From Tethya wilhelma (Eukaryota; Porifera; Demospongiae; Tethyida; Tethyidae), in the NCBI GenBank assembly GCA_964030475.1, contig CAXIPT010000003.1:5953988-6017987 (forward strand): 64,000 nucleotides of DNA, read 5' to 3'. The notes beneath the pieces are model-generated. The model was not told the DNA's origin. It made no database searches and was given only the letters and a program-made list of their open reading frames with translations. Each line of letters opens with the position of its first letter. The first letter of the stretch is position 1. This document shows, one piece after another, positions 35,701 through 46,485 of the stretch. The position numbers and the translations under genes are program-made.

Positions 35701-38700
35701 GTCGGGTGACAGTCACAAGGAACCAACGGAGAAAGAGGAGGAGAGAAAAGAGACAGAGGAGAATAATAAGAACAAAGGTAATTTGGTGCCATGCCATTCT
35801 AGTTCCATGCACACTCTATCACATACTATACAGATATTGTGTGTATGTATCAACTATTAATTTTGATGATTGTTGTCTGCTCTTCTGTTTGTGTCCAGCC
35901 AAGAAGGATGAGAAGAAGGGGCAGCAGTCCTCTGGGTGGGGCTTCAACATCTTGAAGTACATCATCCCCAAGAAGAAAAATGAGGCTCATCTTCCTGATG
36001 ACAAGAACCCAAGGGTGTGTAATTGTTTTTGTTTGATTGGTAGTTGTATATTTTTGTTGTTTTGTTCTGTTTTGTGTATACAACTGATTCATTTCCCTGT
36101 TGCTCCTCAGTTGTGTACACAAAAACGCCTATACATTTTTTTTGTCTATAAAAGTACATAATACCGTAGATCGGGAAATTTCCACTGCTATAAATGTTGC
36201 TTGTTTAATTTTCGCGTGTTTAATTTTTGCCACTTTGGCCAATTTGGTAAAGATCGATCTACAGTAATTATTGTGCAGTATTAGTGTAAAATTAATGTGT
36301 GGTTCTCCACTCCAGATCATATGGGATAAAGAAAAAAAAGAATGGGTTAACTTGGATGCTGATGAACAGGTGAGTACATTACAATGAATACACGGTAGGT
36401 GTCACTGCTGACCCTATCCCTCTCCTATGTATCAGGATCAATCTGGACCAGCTCCCCCTCCAACAGACTCTCAGCTGACCAAGAGCCAGCCCCCCTCCTC
36501 TGCCCCCCAGCCTGGTCCCCCTAGACCAGGGGGAGGTGGGGAGTCAACCGATGGTCCTGCTCCTCAAGACCCCCCTGCACCTGCACCCCCTGGGAGTAAC
36601 ATGTACTCTAGACAGGTAAGGAGTGGAGAGGTTGTTGTGATGTACAGTGCATTGATGCTTGAGGAAAACACATATTCTCTCCATTTTTGTTAGTGTGTAT
36701 GTTGTAGTTATAAGCTAGAATTCATAAGACCTGGGTTAAATTCTTCGTACATAATACAGGATTGTTTACCAACATTTGCATACATGTACATGTATCTTAT
36801 TATAGGGTAGTAAGAGAGGTCGTCTTGGTGCTCGTTCCAAGTATGTGGATGTGTTGAATCCTGGTGGTAGCTCCTCTTCTAGTAGCAGCCAGCCACCACC
36901 TCCTGGGCCTCCTCCCATGGCCGCCATGATGGGTGGAGCTGGATCCTTCTCAGGGACCTTCTTTGTCCCTCCACAAGCCCCAGGTGTGTGGCATGTGTGT
37001 CTGTTTGTGTGTGTGCCTGATTTTGTGGTATGTACACATTGCGCCATTCCTTTAAAACAAATGATTTCTTCGGCAGCTTTTAGAGACTATACTTTCAAGA
37101 TTGTACACCAATGTATTTTTAAGCCTCGGCACGTGCAAAGCACGTGCAGAGGATTACGGTAGTCGTTTTGTCTGTCTGTCTGTCTGTTCAATCGAAATCT
37201 CAAGAAAGACAGCTCTAGCAACAAAATTGATGGTACGTACATTCATAAATCTGAATGATCTTGTAGAATTACATTTTGTGCTGTCCAAAATGCTGTAGTT
37301 GCTAAGATTTGAGGCTTTTGTGCTTCTTTTTAGCGCTTAGCTTCGAGGCCACGCCTACTAATCTAGTGTGCGTTATTTAGAATTCGTGTTGATTTCAATG
37401 ATGCTGGGTGCTCTAAATGCTGCTGTTGCTGGTTACCGTTAGTGCTGCTTGCAAGACAGACAAGAGTTGGCTTGCTTTCTTTGTAAGCATAGAGGTATTG
37501 GCTTGTATAGATTTTTCAGTGTGGCCAGGCTTTGGCTGTATTTTGTATCAGTGCTGTATTGATGATCTATCTATCAGGCTACTGAGGATTCCAGTACATG
37601 CAAGTCTCTACCCCAATGCCAGTGAGTTCTAGTAGCTCAGTAGTAAGAGCAATTCGAAAGACCTGGGCTTGAATCAGCTCAGTCAGTAGATCTCAGCAAG
37701 ATTTTTTCTAGCTTTCATGTGCTAGTCAGTGCTGCTTGACAGTTATGTGGCTACTTAAACCGGGTTAGTTTTCTTGATACATTCATAACTATTATACATT
37801 TATACATATGTATATTAGTGCATTAACAATAATTAAGTTGAGTGTGCCGAGGCTTATGCACCGTGGTGCCTTCATTTTATACATGTATGTATGCTAACAT
37901 AGAGGAGCGTGGATTTTGATAGTTTCTGGATAGCTCTAGATTGTGAACTCTAAATTCATAATCCATCTGATTTTGTTTTGCAGAAAACGAGCAATCCTCA
38001 GAGGCAGGTGCCACCTCTACCCCAGTCAATGACAACACCAGCTCTAACTTACCAGCTGGACAAACACCAGCTGAAGGAACCGATCACTCACAGGCAGGAC
38101 AAGGACAGAGTCACCTCACTGGCACTACACAAAACCAACATCCTGGACAAGAACAGTTTCAACAGATGTTTCCTAACCAACCAGATATACCAAAGCAGCA
38201 GCAACAACAACAGGAGCCACAACATCAACAACAAATTGTCCATCAAGAAACACCAACAACACATCAGCAGAGCTATGCACAGCAACCCAGTCAGGAGCAA
38301 AGGTACAGTGCAATTTCAAGTGTTGTTTGTCGTCAACTCCATTTTTTGTTTGAATTTTGTGTGTTATTGCTGTTTTTTTTTCCACAAATTTTCTGTACCT
38401 CAGAACTGAGAGTAGCAGTGAGACTCCATCATCCCAACAGCCTTCCCTCCAGCCACAGGTATAGGGGAGATTGTAGATACATGTAATTCTCAATAATTTT
38501 TTATGTTGATTGGTGTGTTATCTTTCAGTTTTTCAATCCAAGTGCATTTGCTCCAGTAAATGCCTTTCCTCCTATGGTGGGACCACCTGGTTCATTGGAG
38601 CCTCAGGATGACTCAGTAAGTTATGNAAACAATGTAGGACCAGTCATGCAGTATTCAGTGGAAGAAAACATCTCCATCTCAACTCCCAATGAGAGATCAA

Positions 38701-41700
38701 GATCAACAAGATACCGTATAGCACAAAATATTGGCGGGAATAAAATTTGGCAGATTGTCCAAAATTTCATGATTGGCGGATTTAATATTGGCAGTCCTTA
38801 CCAAACTACCAATCCGCCAATATTAAAATCCACCAAATTTTTGTGCTATACGGTATGCTACCACCCATGTCAAGAGCATGTTTAGAGTGAGTCGAGTACA
38901 GTGGAACCTCCGAATAGCGGACAAGTTGGGAGCACGACTTTTGTCCTTTATAGAGAGGTTGTCCTCTTTCAGAGGTTGACACCAATATAGCCAAAACACC
39001 TTCACTATAATAGTATAACTATCATACTTTCATCCAACAAGGTTTCAACATGCAGCAATGATGTATTACTATGTATTTAAAAATTGGTATGTCTAAATCA
39101 GATAAATGGCATTGTACTACTTATAGTAATCGCTCTTAGTCTATTATGGGCTTAACTTATCTGGACAAAATGAAGAACTAACCTACTCAAAGGCTTTGAA
39201 AGCATTGCCGGGCCGCCAGCTTGCTGCGCTGGATGAAATTTTGTCATAATATTTAATGCTAAGGGGTGTGGTTTCCTGTTTGTCCGTTATTTAGAGATAG
39301 AAATTGTACTAAGTTGGCCGTTTGGGCCAAATGAACTGTCCGTTATCCGGAATAGAGAGGGTCCGCTCTCAGAGGTTAGTTTGTATTAGTAGCTATATGA
39401 ACATGAGTCCGTGCCAAAGATTTTGTCCGTTATATAGAGTTGTCCGTTGCTGGGAGTGTCCGTTATGGGAGGTTCCACTGTATATGTTTAAAGAAGACAT
39501 ACTCAGTCACACACATACACAAAACTAACGCAATTGAAGCTTCAAAGCACTGTACCCTAGCATGCAGGGGTGGATCCAGGAATTTAGAAAGGGTAGTTTG
39601 AATTAAATCGCGCGCGAAGCGCGCCGGAAATTTTGGTTAGCCACGCCCATTTTCCATAAACCACGCCTATTTTACGTGCTGAGCCCCACCCACTTCCAGT
39701 TGTGTGGACTTTGTACTTACCTGCACGAGCACGAGTAGCGCTAACTCGCTGATTTTCAGCCGTTTTGTGCCAGAATCTTCTCTTGTTTTGGCTTATCTAC
39801 TGGCTTAAATTCACTCTCAAAGTAAGTATTATACTTATGAGCGTCCGTCAGTTGATCTTCTACTGTTTCTTGTAAAAAAAATTTTTTTGATGAGCTGGCC
39901 AAAAAGGGGGGTTCGTCCGAACCAAACGAACTACCCCTGGATCCGCCACTGGCATGGAATGGTCTATATACCCAAACTTTGCTCACCTTCACCCCACCCA
40001 TGCTTTGCTTATGGCTAGTTACATTATGTTGACATTAAATTTAATTTTGACTCACTGTCAGATTCTGTCCGAGCAAAAATGCCCGAGCCTGGTCCCTCAG
40101 CAACAGTGGCAGCACTCAGTTGGATTTCATAAAGTGTAAAGCTCTCTAAATCCATGAGTTGTATGGATGTATCAGTAGTGTTAGTCTCAATTGGAGTGGA
40201 ACTGCTGTTGGATATTGAGTATCTGATAATGTAGTAGCGGATAACTCCATTTTGTGACTCAGTAGGAGGGGGTTGCCAGGTGATGATTAGACTAGTAGAT
40301 GTGATGTTAGTGGCCATGATGTCTCGAGGAGGTCCACTAGGAGCTGTGAGCATATAATATGTGTTCATGTGAGAGAGTATGTTTGCGAGTAAAGTACATG
40401 CATACCAATAAAATTTACTGGAATATATAGCTTGAATGTGTGTGCAGCAAATACATGTATGAAAAAGAGTACTAACCATCTTCAAAAGTCCTTCTTGTCA
40501 AGGAAACTGATTCTCCCAATCCAGCACTTGTTGAAGCTTGTAGCGAGAGTGAGTACACCACATAAGGTGAAAGATTAGTCAAAGTGGTGTTGAATTCTTC
40601 CTCAGGATAAGTAGGATAGAAGAACTGGGTAGTTGAGTTCTGAGTAAAGTTGTCCCCACTGTAGGACAATGTGTAGCGAGTTATGATGCCATTGGGTACA
40701 GTTGGAGGTGACCACTGAACAAAAATGGAGTTTGCTGATAGAACTACTGCAGTAAAGTTAGTAGGTGCTGACGGAACTGAATGGATACAAAATAATGCAG
40801 GTTCAGGTATACTGAATCAAGATGATTACAAGCTGGAAGTTGTCATGCTAATAAGTACTTACTGCTTTGAGCGGTGGTAAAATGTACAATGCTTGATGGT
40901 CCCCTTCCAACTGTTGTTGCAAACACCTCAACAGTGTACATTGAAAAGGGATCGAGACCCTCCAGTGTCAGATTGAACACAGATGAAGCTACACTGAACA
41001 TCACTTCCCCTGACAGGGACACATTGTAGAATTGTACTATCCCATTAGGATAGTCTGGTTCACTCCACACTACAACAGCAATAGTTGAACTTATAGAGCC
41101 AACAGTTACATTCAGTGGTGCAGATGGTGCTACATCAAACATATAAAACCAATTCTATGTAATAATGTCATTATTGGCATTAAGCTGCCATATATACAAT
41201 CACAGCTATCTCCTCTAACCTGCTTGAGGCGTTTGGGCAGTAGCTAGTGCAACATCACCAACACCAACTGAAGTAGAGGCTGAAACCTCCACTGTGTAGT
41301 TTGTGAATGCTCTAACAGTGACATTTGCCTGCACCGATGTAATGGATTGTCCAGAAATAGTTCACAGACTTTGGTCTAGCTGGAAGCCAACAACCACAAC
41401 CTCCAGACACCCAGCAGCAAGTGGGTGGAATCCAGTCCTCCCAGCCTCCCCCAGTAGCAGCCCCTCTCTACGACCCTACCACCACCGATCCTAGCCATGG
41501 AGGTGTCATCCAGCCCACTGGTGTGTTCACTGATGTCAGCCCGTACGACTACTGGCAGAACCTGACCCCTCCTTCTGAAGAGGAGCTACGGAAGAGACAG
41601 GGGGAACAGGAGACTAGTGTCCCCACGGCAGGGGAACAGTCGGGTGAGAGTCACAAGGAACCAACGGAGGAAGAGGAGGAAAGAAAAGAGACAGAGGAGA

Positions 41701-44700
41701 ATAATAAGAACAAAAGTAATTTGGTGCCATGCCATTCTAGCTCCATGCGCACTCTACCACATGCATAGTGTCCATGTATCAACTATTTGATGTTTGTTGT
41801 TTGCTCTTCTGTTTGTGTCCAGCCAAGAAGGATGAGAAAAAGGGGCAGCAGTCCTCTGGGTGGGGCTTCAACATCTTGAAGTACATCATCCCCAAGAAGA
41901 AAAATGAGGCTCATCTTCCTGATGACAAGAATCCAAGGGTGAATAATATGTTTTTGTTTGATTGGTGTTACATTTTTGCTGTTGTTGTTGTGTTGTTTTG
42001 TTTTGTTTTATGTGTGTGTTTATGCAACTGTTGTTCCTCAGTTGTGTACACAGAAACGTATATACACTGTATACATTTTGTTAAAAGTACATATGTAATT
42101 GTTGATGTGCAGTAATTAATGTGTGGTTCTCCACTCCAGATCATATGGGATGAAGAAAAAAAAGAATGGGTTAACTTGGATGCTGATGAGCAGGTGAGTA
42201 CATTACAATGAATACACAGCAGGTGTCATTGTTGACCCTAACCCTCTCCTATGTATCAGGATCAATCTGGACCAGCTCCCCCTCCAACAGACTCTCAGCT
42301 AACCAAGAGCCAGCCCCCCTCCTCTGCCCCCCAGCCTGGTCTCCCTAGACCAGGGGGAGGTGGGGAGTCAACCGATGGTCCTGCTCCTCAAGACCCCCCT
42401 GCACCAGCACCCCCTGGGAGTAACATGTATTCTAGACAGGTAAGGAGTGGAGAGGTTGTTGTGATGTACAATGTGCATTGATGCTTGAGGAAAACACATA
42501 TTCTCTCCTCTTCTGTTAGTTTGTATGTTGTAGTTAAGCCTCGGCGCGTGCGTAGCACGTGCAGAGGATTACGGTAGTCGTTTGTGTGTCTGTCTGTCTG
42601 TTTGTTCCATCGAAATCTCAAGAAAGGTAGCTCTAGCGACAAAATTGATGGTACTTACGTTCATAAATCCGAATGATCTTGTAGAAATATATTTTTTGTT
42701 GTCTAAAATACTTTAGTTTCCGAAATTTCAAGCTTTTGTGCCTTTCTGAGCGCTTAGCTTCGAGACCACTCCTACTAATTTGGTGTGCGTTATCCAGAAT
42801 TTGTGTAGTAAATACTGACAAGCCTCTGCTGACAAGCACACTGAGGAACATGGTTCTCTGCATGGCTGCTGTTGCTAAACTGTTGGCCATTGTTGTTTGG
42901 CAAGACAGACGGGAGTTGGCCTCCTTTATATAATATTATGTAAGCATATATATAGGGCATGCAAAGATTTTTACATCGTGGCCAGCTTGATATAGCTAGC
43001 TAAATAAATCAGTGCATCACAAACTCACTGTAGGTCCAGCAGCTAGACTTTGCTATCTGACAGCAGCTGAGTATTCCAATGCATGTATAATTATTGTAGC
43101 AAAGCTAATCTGGTTCATAGTCTGTGACATGCAGGTTTACCATGCACACTCAAAGTTAGCTATGAGTCTAGATGGAGAGAAGTTCTCAGTGATACACTCT
43201 TTTGCACAGTGTGCTAGCTAGTTGAGTGCGCCGAGGCTTATGCACCATCGGTGCCTTCATTATAAGCTGGAATTCATAAGACCTGGGTTAAATTCTTTGT
43301 ACATAATACAGGATAGTCTACCAACATTCATTGCGTGCATGTATCTTATTATAGGGTAGTAAGAGAGGTCGTCTTGGTGCTCGTTCCAAGTATGTGGATG
43401 TGTTGAATCCTAGTGGTGGCTCCTCCTCCAGTGGCAGCCAGCCACCACCTCCTGGCCCTCCTCCCATGGCCGCCATGATGGGTGGAGCTGGACCTTTCTC
43501 AGGGACCTTCTTTGTCCCTCCACAAGCCCCAGGTGTGTGGCATGTGTGTCTGTTTGTGTGTGTGCCTGATTTTGTGGTATGTACACATTGCGCCATTCCT
43601 TTAGAACAAATGATTTCTTCAGCAACTTTTAGAGATTATACTTTCAAGATTGTACACCAATGTATTTTTTTATACATGTATGTATGCTAACATAGAGGAG
43701 CGTGGATTTTGATAGTTTCTGGATAGCTCTAGATTGTGAACTCTATCCATCTGATTTTGTTTTACAGAAAACGAGCAATCCTCAGAGGCAGGTGCCACCT
43801 CTACCCCAGTCAATGACAACACCAGCTCTAACTTACCAGCTAGACAAACACCAGCTGAAGGAACCGATCACTCACAGACAGGACAAAGACAGAGTCACCT
43901 CACCGGCACCACACAAAACCAACATCCAGGACAAGAACAGTTTCAACAGATGTTTCCTAACCAACCAGATATACCAAAGCAGCAGCAACAACAACAGGAG
44001 CCACAGCATCAACAACAAATTGTCCATCAAGAAACACCAACAACACATCAGCAGAGCTATGCACAGCAACCCAGTCAGGAGCAAAGGTACAGTGCAATTT
44101 CAAGTGTTGTTTGTCGTCAACTCCATTTTTTGTTTGAATTTTGTGTGTTATTGCTGGGTTTTTTTTCCCACAAATTTTCTGTACCTCAGAACTGAGAGTA
44201 GCAGTGAGACTCCATCATCCCAACAGCCTTCCCTCCAACCACAGGTATAGAGGAGATTGTAGATACATGTAATTTTCAATAATTTTTTATGTTGATTGGT
44301 GTGTTATCTTTCAGTTTTTCAATCCAAGTGCATTTGCTCCAGTAAATGCCTTTCCTCCTATGGTGGGACCACCTGGTTCATTGGAGCCTCAGGATGACTC
44401 AGTAAGTTATGCTATTCTGAGTATTTAGAAGGTATCATGGTTTAATTTCCTCTCTCTTTCTCTTTGCAAAGCTCTCTACTGTCAGTCTAATGAGTGAATC
44501 ATCTCAGGAAGTGAGCAGATACATGACTAAACAGGTATGACATACCTAGTGCCTTTATACCATATATAACTGGAAATTTTCAACCACAAATCCGCATTTA
44601 CCCCCACAAAAATTTCAAGATGGTATTGCAATAATATTATATGGTATGAGGCTGCTTAATCCTTGATTAAATTGCGAAAAGTTTGGCAATCACATTTCCA

Positions 44701-46310
44701 CAAGAAATTTAATCTTTGAAAATTCCAGCTATACGTAGCTCTTTGAGACTATGCTATAATAGCACTCGTTTATATTGAATGGTGCTAACCCAGACTGGTA
44801 CTCAAAGTGGATTATCATACGTACGGTAGTACGTATAGTAGGAATGGGCCGACTGCCTCATTGACACAATACAAAATGTTCATGCTTATAAACTTTCAAA
44901 AAAAGAAAGCTAAGCCTTTTAATGCATTTAATAGCCTCCCACAGACAGTTTGCTTACTGTATTAACCAAGAAAACTGGCAGAAAGTTTCTAGAGCACACT
45001 GGAGAGAGAGCGCTAATGAGAAGCCACAAGAGTGCAATTTTGTTTTCTCCTTCCTTACTTCTTCCTGACTGACTTACTTGAACGTGATTTCCAGACGAAC
45101 AAAAGACATTGAGCCAACTTTGACCATATAGTGGGACTTCATTTCATCTGTAGTATGTCCTTTTTGACTCGCTTGCTAGCGAAAAGGCAGCTAACAAAAT
45201 CTAGGCAGCTTAGGAATTCTTGATATATAAAATACTGTACTTTTTGTTTAGCCATTTTGATGTGATAAAGGTCGTCAATACACCACGTAGTTTGCATGCA
45301 TATAATGCGCATGCGTATCAAATGTACACTTCTGCTTTTTGTAGAGACTGACTAGTCTCTGCATGCTGTGTGATTGTCTCGATGCAATTGAGCACCTTAG
45401 TGTTTAAAAAAGTGCATGAACAAGTAGTAAAAATTTTATAAAAAATTAATGAGAAGTGTAGGAATGGGCAGTGCGGTAAAAGGCAAGGAAACAAGACAAG
45501 TCTCTGAATTTCGGCACATGACTACTTCATTTTTTATGCCCAACTCTCAAGCATTACTGGGCCCTACATTCAACATGCTTTGTATTTCATCTAAATTAGT
45601 CAAGTGATTGCTTGCATTTGACTCATGAGCCAAACAACCGACATTATGTTTGTAACTGTTTGTTGTGTCTCTAGCAAAGGCTCAATGAATTCTTCTGGAA
45701 AAATTTTATAGAGAATTATAATTCTGACCTTCCGTGTTCCCTTCACCTTGTGTGTCCCTGTTCTTCATGCTCATGCAAATACTAACTAACTATTATAGTT
45801 GTTCCTTTCATGGAATACAACTATCAATAACTGAACATATAATTTAATTATTTCTCAGTTATTGTAAAGCTATTGATAATAATAATAATAATAAACTTGA
45901 CTCATGAAAATGAAGTAGTCATGTGCCGAAATTCAGAGACTTGCCTTGTTTCCTTGCTTTTTACTGCACTGCCCATTCCTACACTTCTCATTTTATAAAA
46001 TTTTTACTACTTGTGATAATAAGCTCAAATACAAGTAAGATTCTGTTAGAGATTTTGTTACTTAGAAAAGAGTGAATTGGCTCGTGAATTGACACTAGGC
46101 TAGAGTTGAGCATTGATATTGTCTTCTCTGGTATTCATACAGCACTCTACATCAAGTTCTGTGTCAGGGGGTCGCAATCGCTTACAACAAGGAATCAGAG
46201 GAGTAAGGGGGTATCCTACCAAGCAAATGGGTGGGGCTCAACGTCCCTCTGGACACGCCCACCAAGCTTCTGGAACAGCGATGAGTACATATCAGCAGCA
46301 ATGGCAGTAG
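29794..46310 (+). CDS. SEC16: SEC16, ER exit site scaffold protein
   Basis: Start is the ATG at 29794 (MSTGVRKTSALF). Exon 1 29794-31869 and exon 2 31949-35777 are followed by exons 3-9, present twice. Set one is 35899-36014, 36316-36369, 36436-36615, 36806-36983, 37984-38302, 38404-38458 and 38529-38615. Set two runs 41823 to 44401. Exons 44472-44534 and 46143-46310 finish the protein. With one set it gives about 2370 residues, like vertebrate SEC16A. The N-terminal half is disordered. Residues about 835-1200 are Tyr/Gly/Gln/His-rich. The central conserved domain (about 1216-1630) contains LLLAGRKKDALDLACSKCLW and DWRPHLAMILANRT. The C-terminal region has NEAHLPDDKNPR, WVNLDADEQ and KYVDVLNP. 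SEC16 organises COPII vesicle formation at ER exit sites. The end is RG-rich. Confidence 0.93.
32380..33480 (+). other. SEC16: Prion-like Tyr/Gly/Gln/His-rich region of SEC16
   Basis: Within exon 2 the protein is dominated by Tyr, Gly, Gln, His, Pro, Arg and Asp, with repeats such as YGGQYPPEDH and QYGGEYSNDP. It precedes the central conserved domain. Such composition is typical of sequences that form condensates; that role is inferred. Confidence 0.7.
36162..36266. mobile_element. Small MITE in SEC16 intron 3, copy 1 only
   Basis: Ends TACCGTAGATC and GATCTACAGTA are inverted repeats. The other SEC16 copies (about 42090, 52150 and 61385) lack it, so the insertion is demonstrated by empty sites. 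The flanks suggest TA targeting. Confidence 0.7.
37121..37876. mobile_element. AAGCCTCGG element in SEC16 intron 6, copy 1
   Basis: It begins AAGCCTCGGCACGTGC and ends GTGCCGAGGCTTATGCACC then CTTCATT, so the 12-bp ends are inverted repeats. The equivalent intron of copy 2 (around 43665) is empty. The same element sits in a different intron of copy 2 (42536-43261). It contains a short TCTG tract and tRNA-like boxes, and no coding frame. Confidence 0.85.
37628..37685 (+). repeat. tRNA-like (SINE-type) sequence
   Basis: TAGCTCAGTAGTAAGAGC resembles a pol III A box, and GACCTGGGCTTGAATC resembles a B box with spacing like a tRNA. A related B-box-like string (AAGACCTGGGTTAAATTC) recurs at 36727, 43276 and 52668. 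It does not fold as a complete tRNA, so a decayed tRNA-derived SINE is likelier. Confidence 0.45.
38711..38856. mobile_element. Foldback MITE
   Basis: ATACCGTATAGCACAAAA at the left is mirrored by TTTTTGTGCTATACGGTAT at the right. Inner repeats (TTGGCGG, CCGCCAA) extend the pairing. 146 bp, non-coding. Confidence 0.8.
38899..39480. mobile_element. Pogo/Tigger-like MITE
   Basis: Inverted ends CAGTGGAACCTCC and GGAGGTTCCACTG are flanked by TA on both sides. Subterminal AGCGGACA and TGTCCGTTAT repeats match the pogo family seen at 17660-18528. No transposase frame. Confidence 0.85.
39565..39951. mobile_element. hAT-like MITE with 5-bp target duplication
   Basis: Ends CAGGGGTGGATCCAGG and CCTGGATCCGCCACTG are imperfect inverted repeats, and GCATG is duplicated at both flanks (39560-39564 and 39952-39956). 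The terminal repeats are related to those of the 22031-22382 element. The interior contains CGCGCGAAGCGCGCC. Confidence 0.85.
40056..41357 (-). CDS. Fibronectin type III domain protein fragment
   Basis: Minus strand. Three complete FN3 domains are each coded by one exon: about 41131-40862 (APSAPLNVTVGSISSTIAVV), 40776-40481 (QWSPPTVPNGIITRYTLSYS) and 40343-40056 (SGPPRDIMATNITSTSLIIT). The C-terminal part of a fourth lies at about 41357-41221 (NYTVEVSASTSVGVGD). Splice sites flank every exon. The fourth domain is cut where SEC16 copy 2 begins, and nothing downstream was found past 40056. This is a piece of a cell-surface or receptor gene (receptor tyrosine kinases and phosphatases and adhesion proteins have such arrays) trapped between SEC16 copies. 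Confidence 0.85.
41365..44402 (+). repeat. SEC16: SEC16 3' segment, copy 2
   Basis: It starts mid-exon 2 (CAGACTTTGGTCTAGCTGG) and holds exons ending 41715, then 41823-41938, 42140-42193, 42260-42439, 43355-43532, 43768-44086, 44190-44244 and 44315-44401. All lengths and phases equal copy 1. It continues into the last two SEC16 exons, so this copy is linked to the true 3' end. Confidence 0.9.
42536..43260. mobile_element. AAGCCTCGG element in SEC16 intron 5, copy 2
   Basis: A second member of the 37121-37876 family, with the same ends (AAGCCTCGGCGCGTGCG and GCGCCGAGGCTTATGCACC). Intron 5 of copy 1 (around 36713) and of the 52-kb copy are empty at this position. Confidence 0.85.
44815..46014 (+). 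mobile_element. Palindromic repeat element, copy R3, in SEC16 intron 10
   Basis: It opens ATACGTACGGTAGTACGTAT and closes TTTTTACTACTTGT. An inner unit, about 45420-46014, has inverted arms of over 100 bases (ACAAGTAGTAAAAATTTTAT and its complement, continuing through GTGTAGGAATGGGCAGTGC). No coding capacity. Confidence 0.8.
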
Positions 46311-46485
46311 ATACAGATTGAGAAGAGAATTAATATTTTATTTGTTTGTTTTTGATTTTTAATGTCACAAACGTTTCTGTAATTATTACACTGCATGCAG
46401 TATACAACACAAGAAAAGTAAAAATTCTGTCATATCATAGTATTAATTCTACGTAGCATGATTGTCGGCCTAATTATGTGAAATC

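Larger units (their letters stand above)
35427..38616 (+). repeat. SEC16 3' segment, copy 1
   Basis: It matches 41365-44402 with about 97-99% identity in exons. Its intron 6 is long (36984-37983) because of an inserted element, and a small MITE sits in intron 3 (36162-36266). The copy ends in the donor after exon 9, ten bases before the N at 38626. Confidence 0.9.

Noticed and set aside
37628..37685. A functional tRNA gene
   Set aside because: A- and B-box-like strings are present but the acceptor and anticodon stems do not pair; it lies inside a mobile element.
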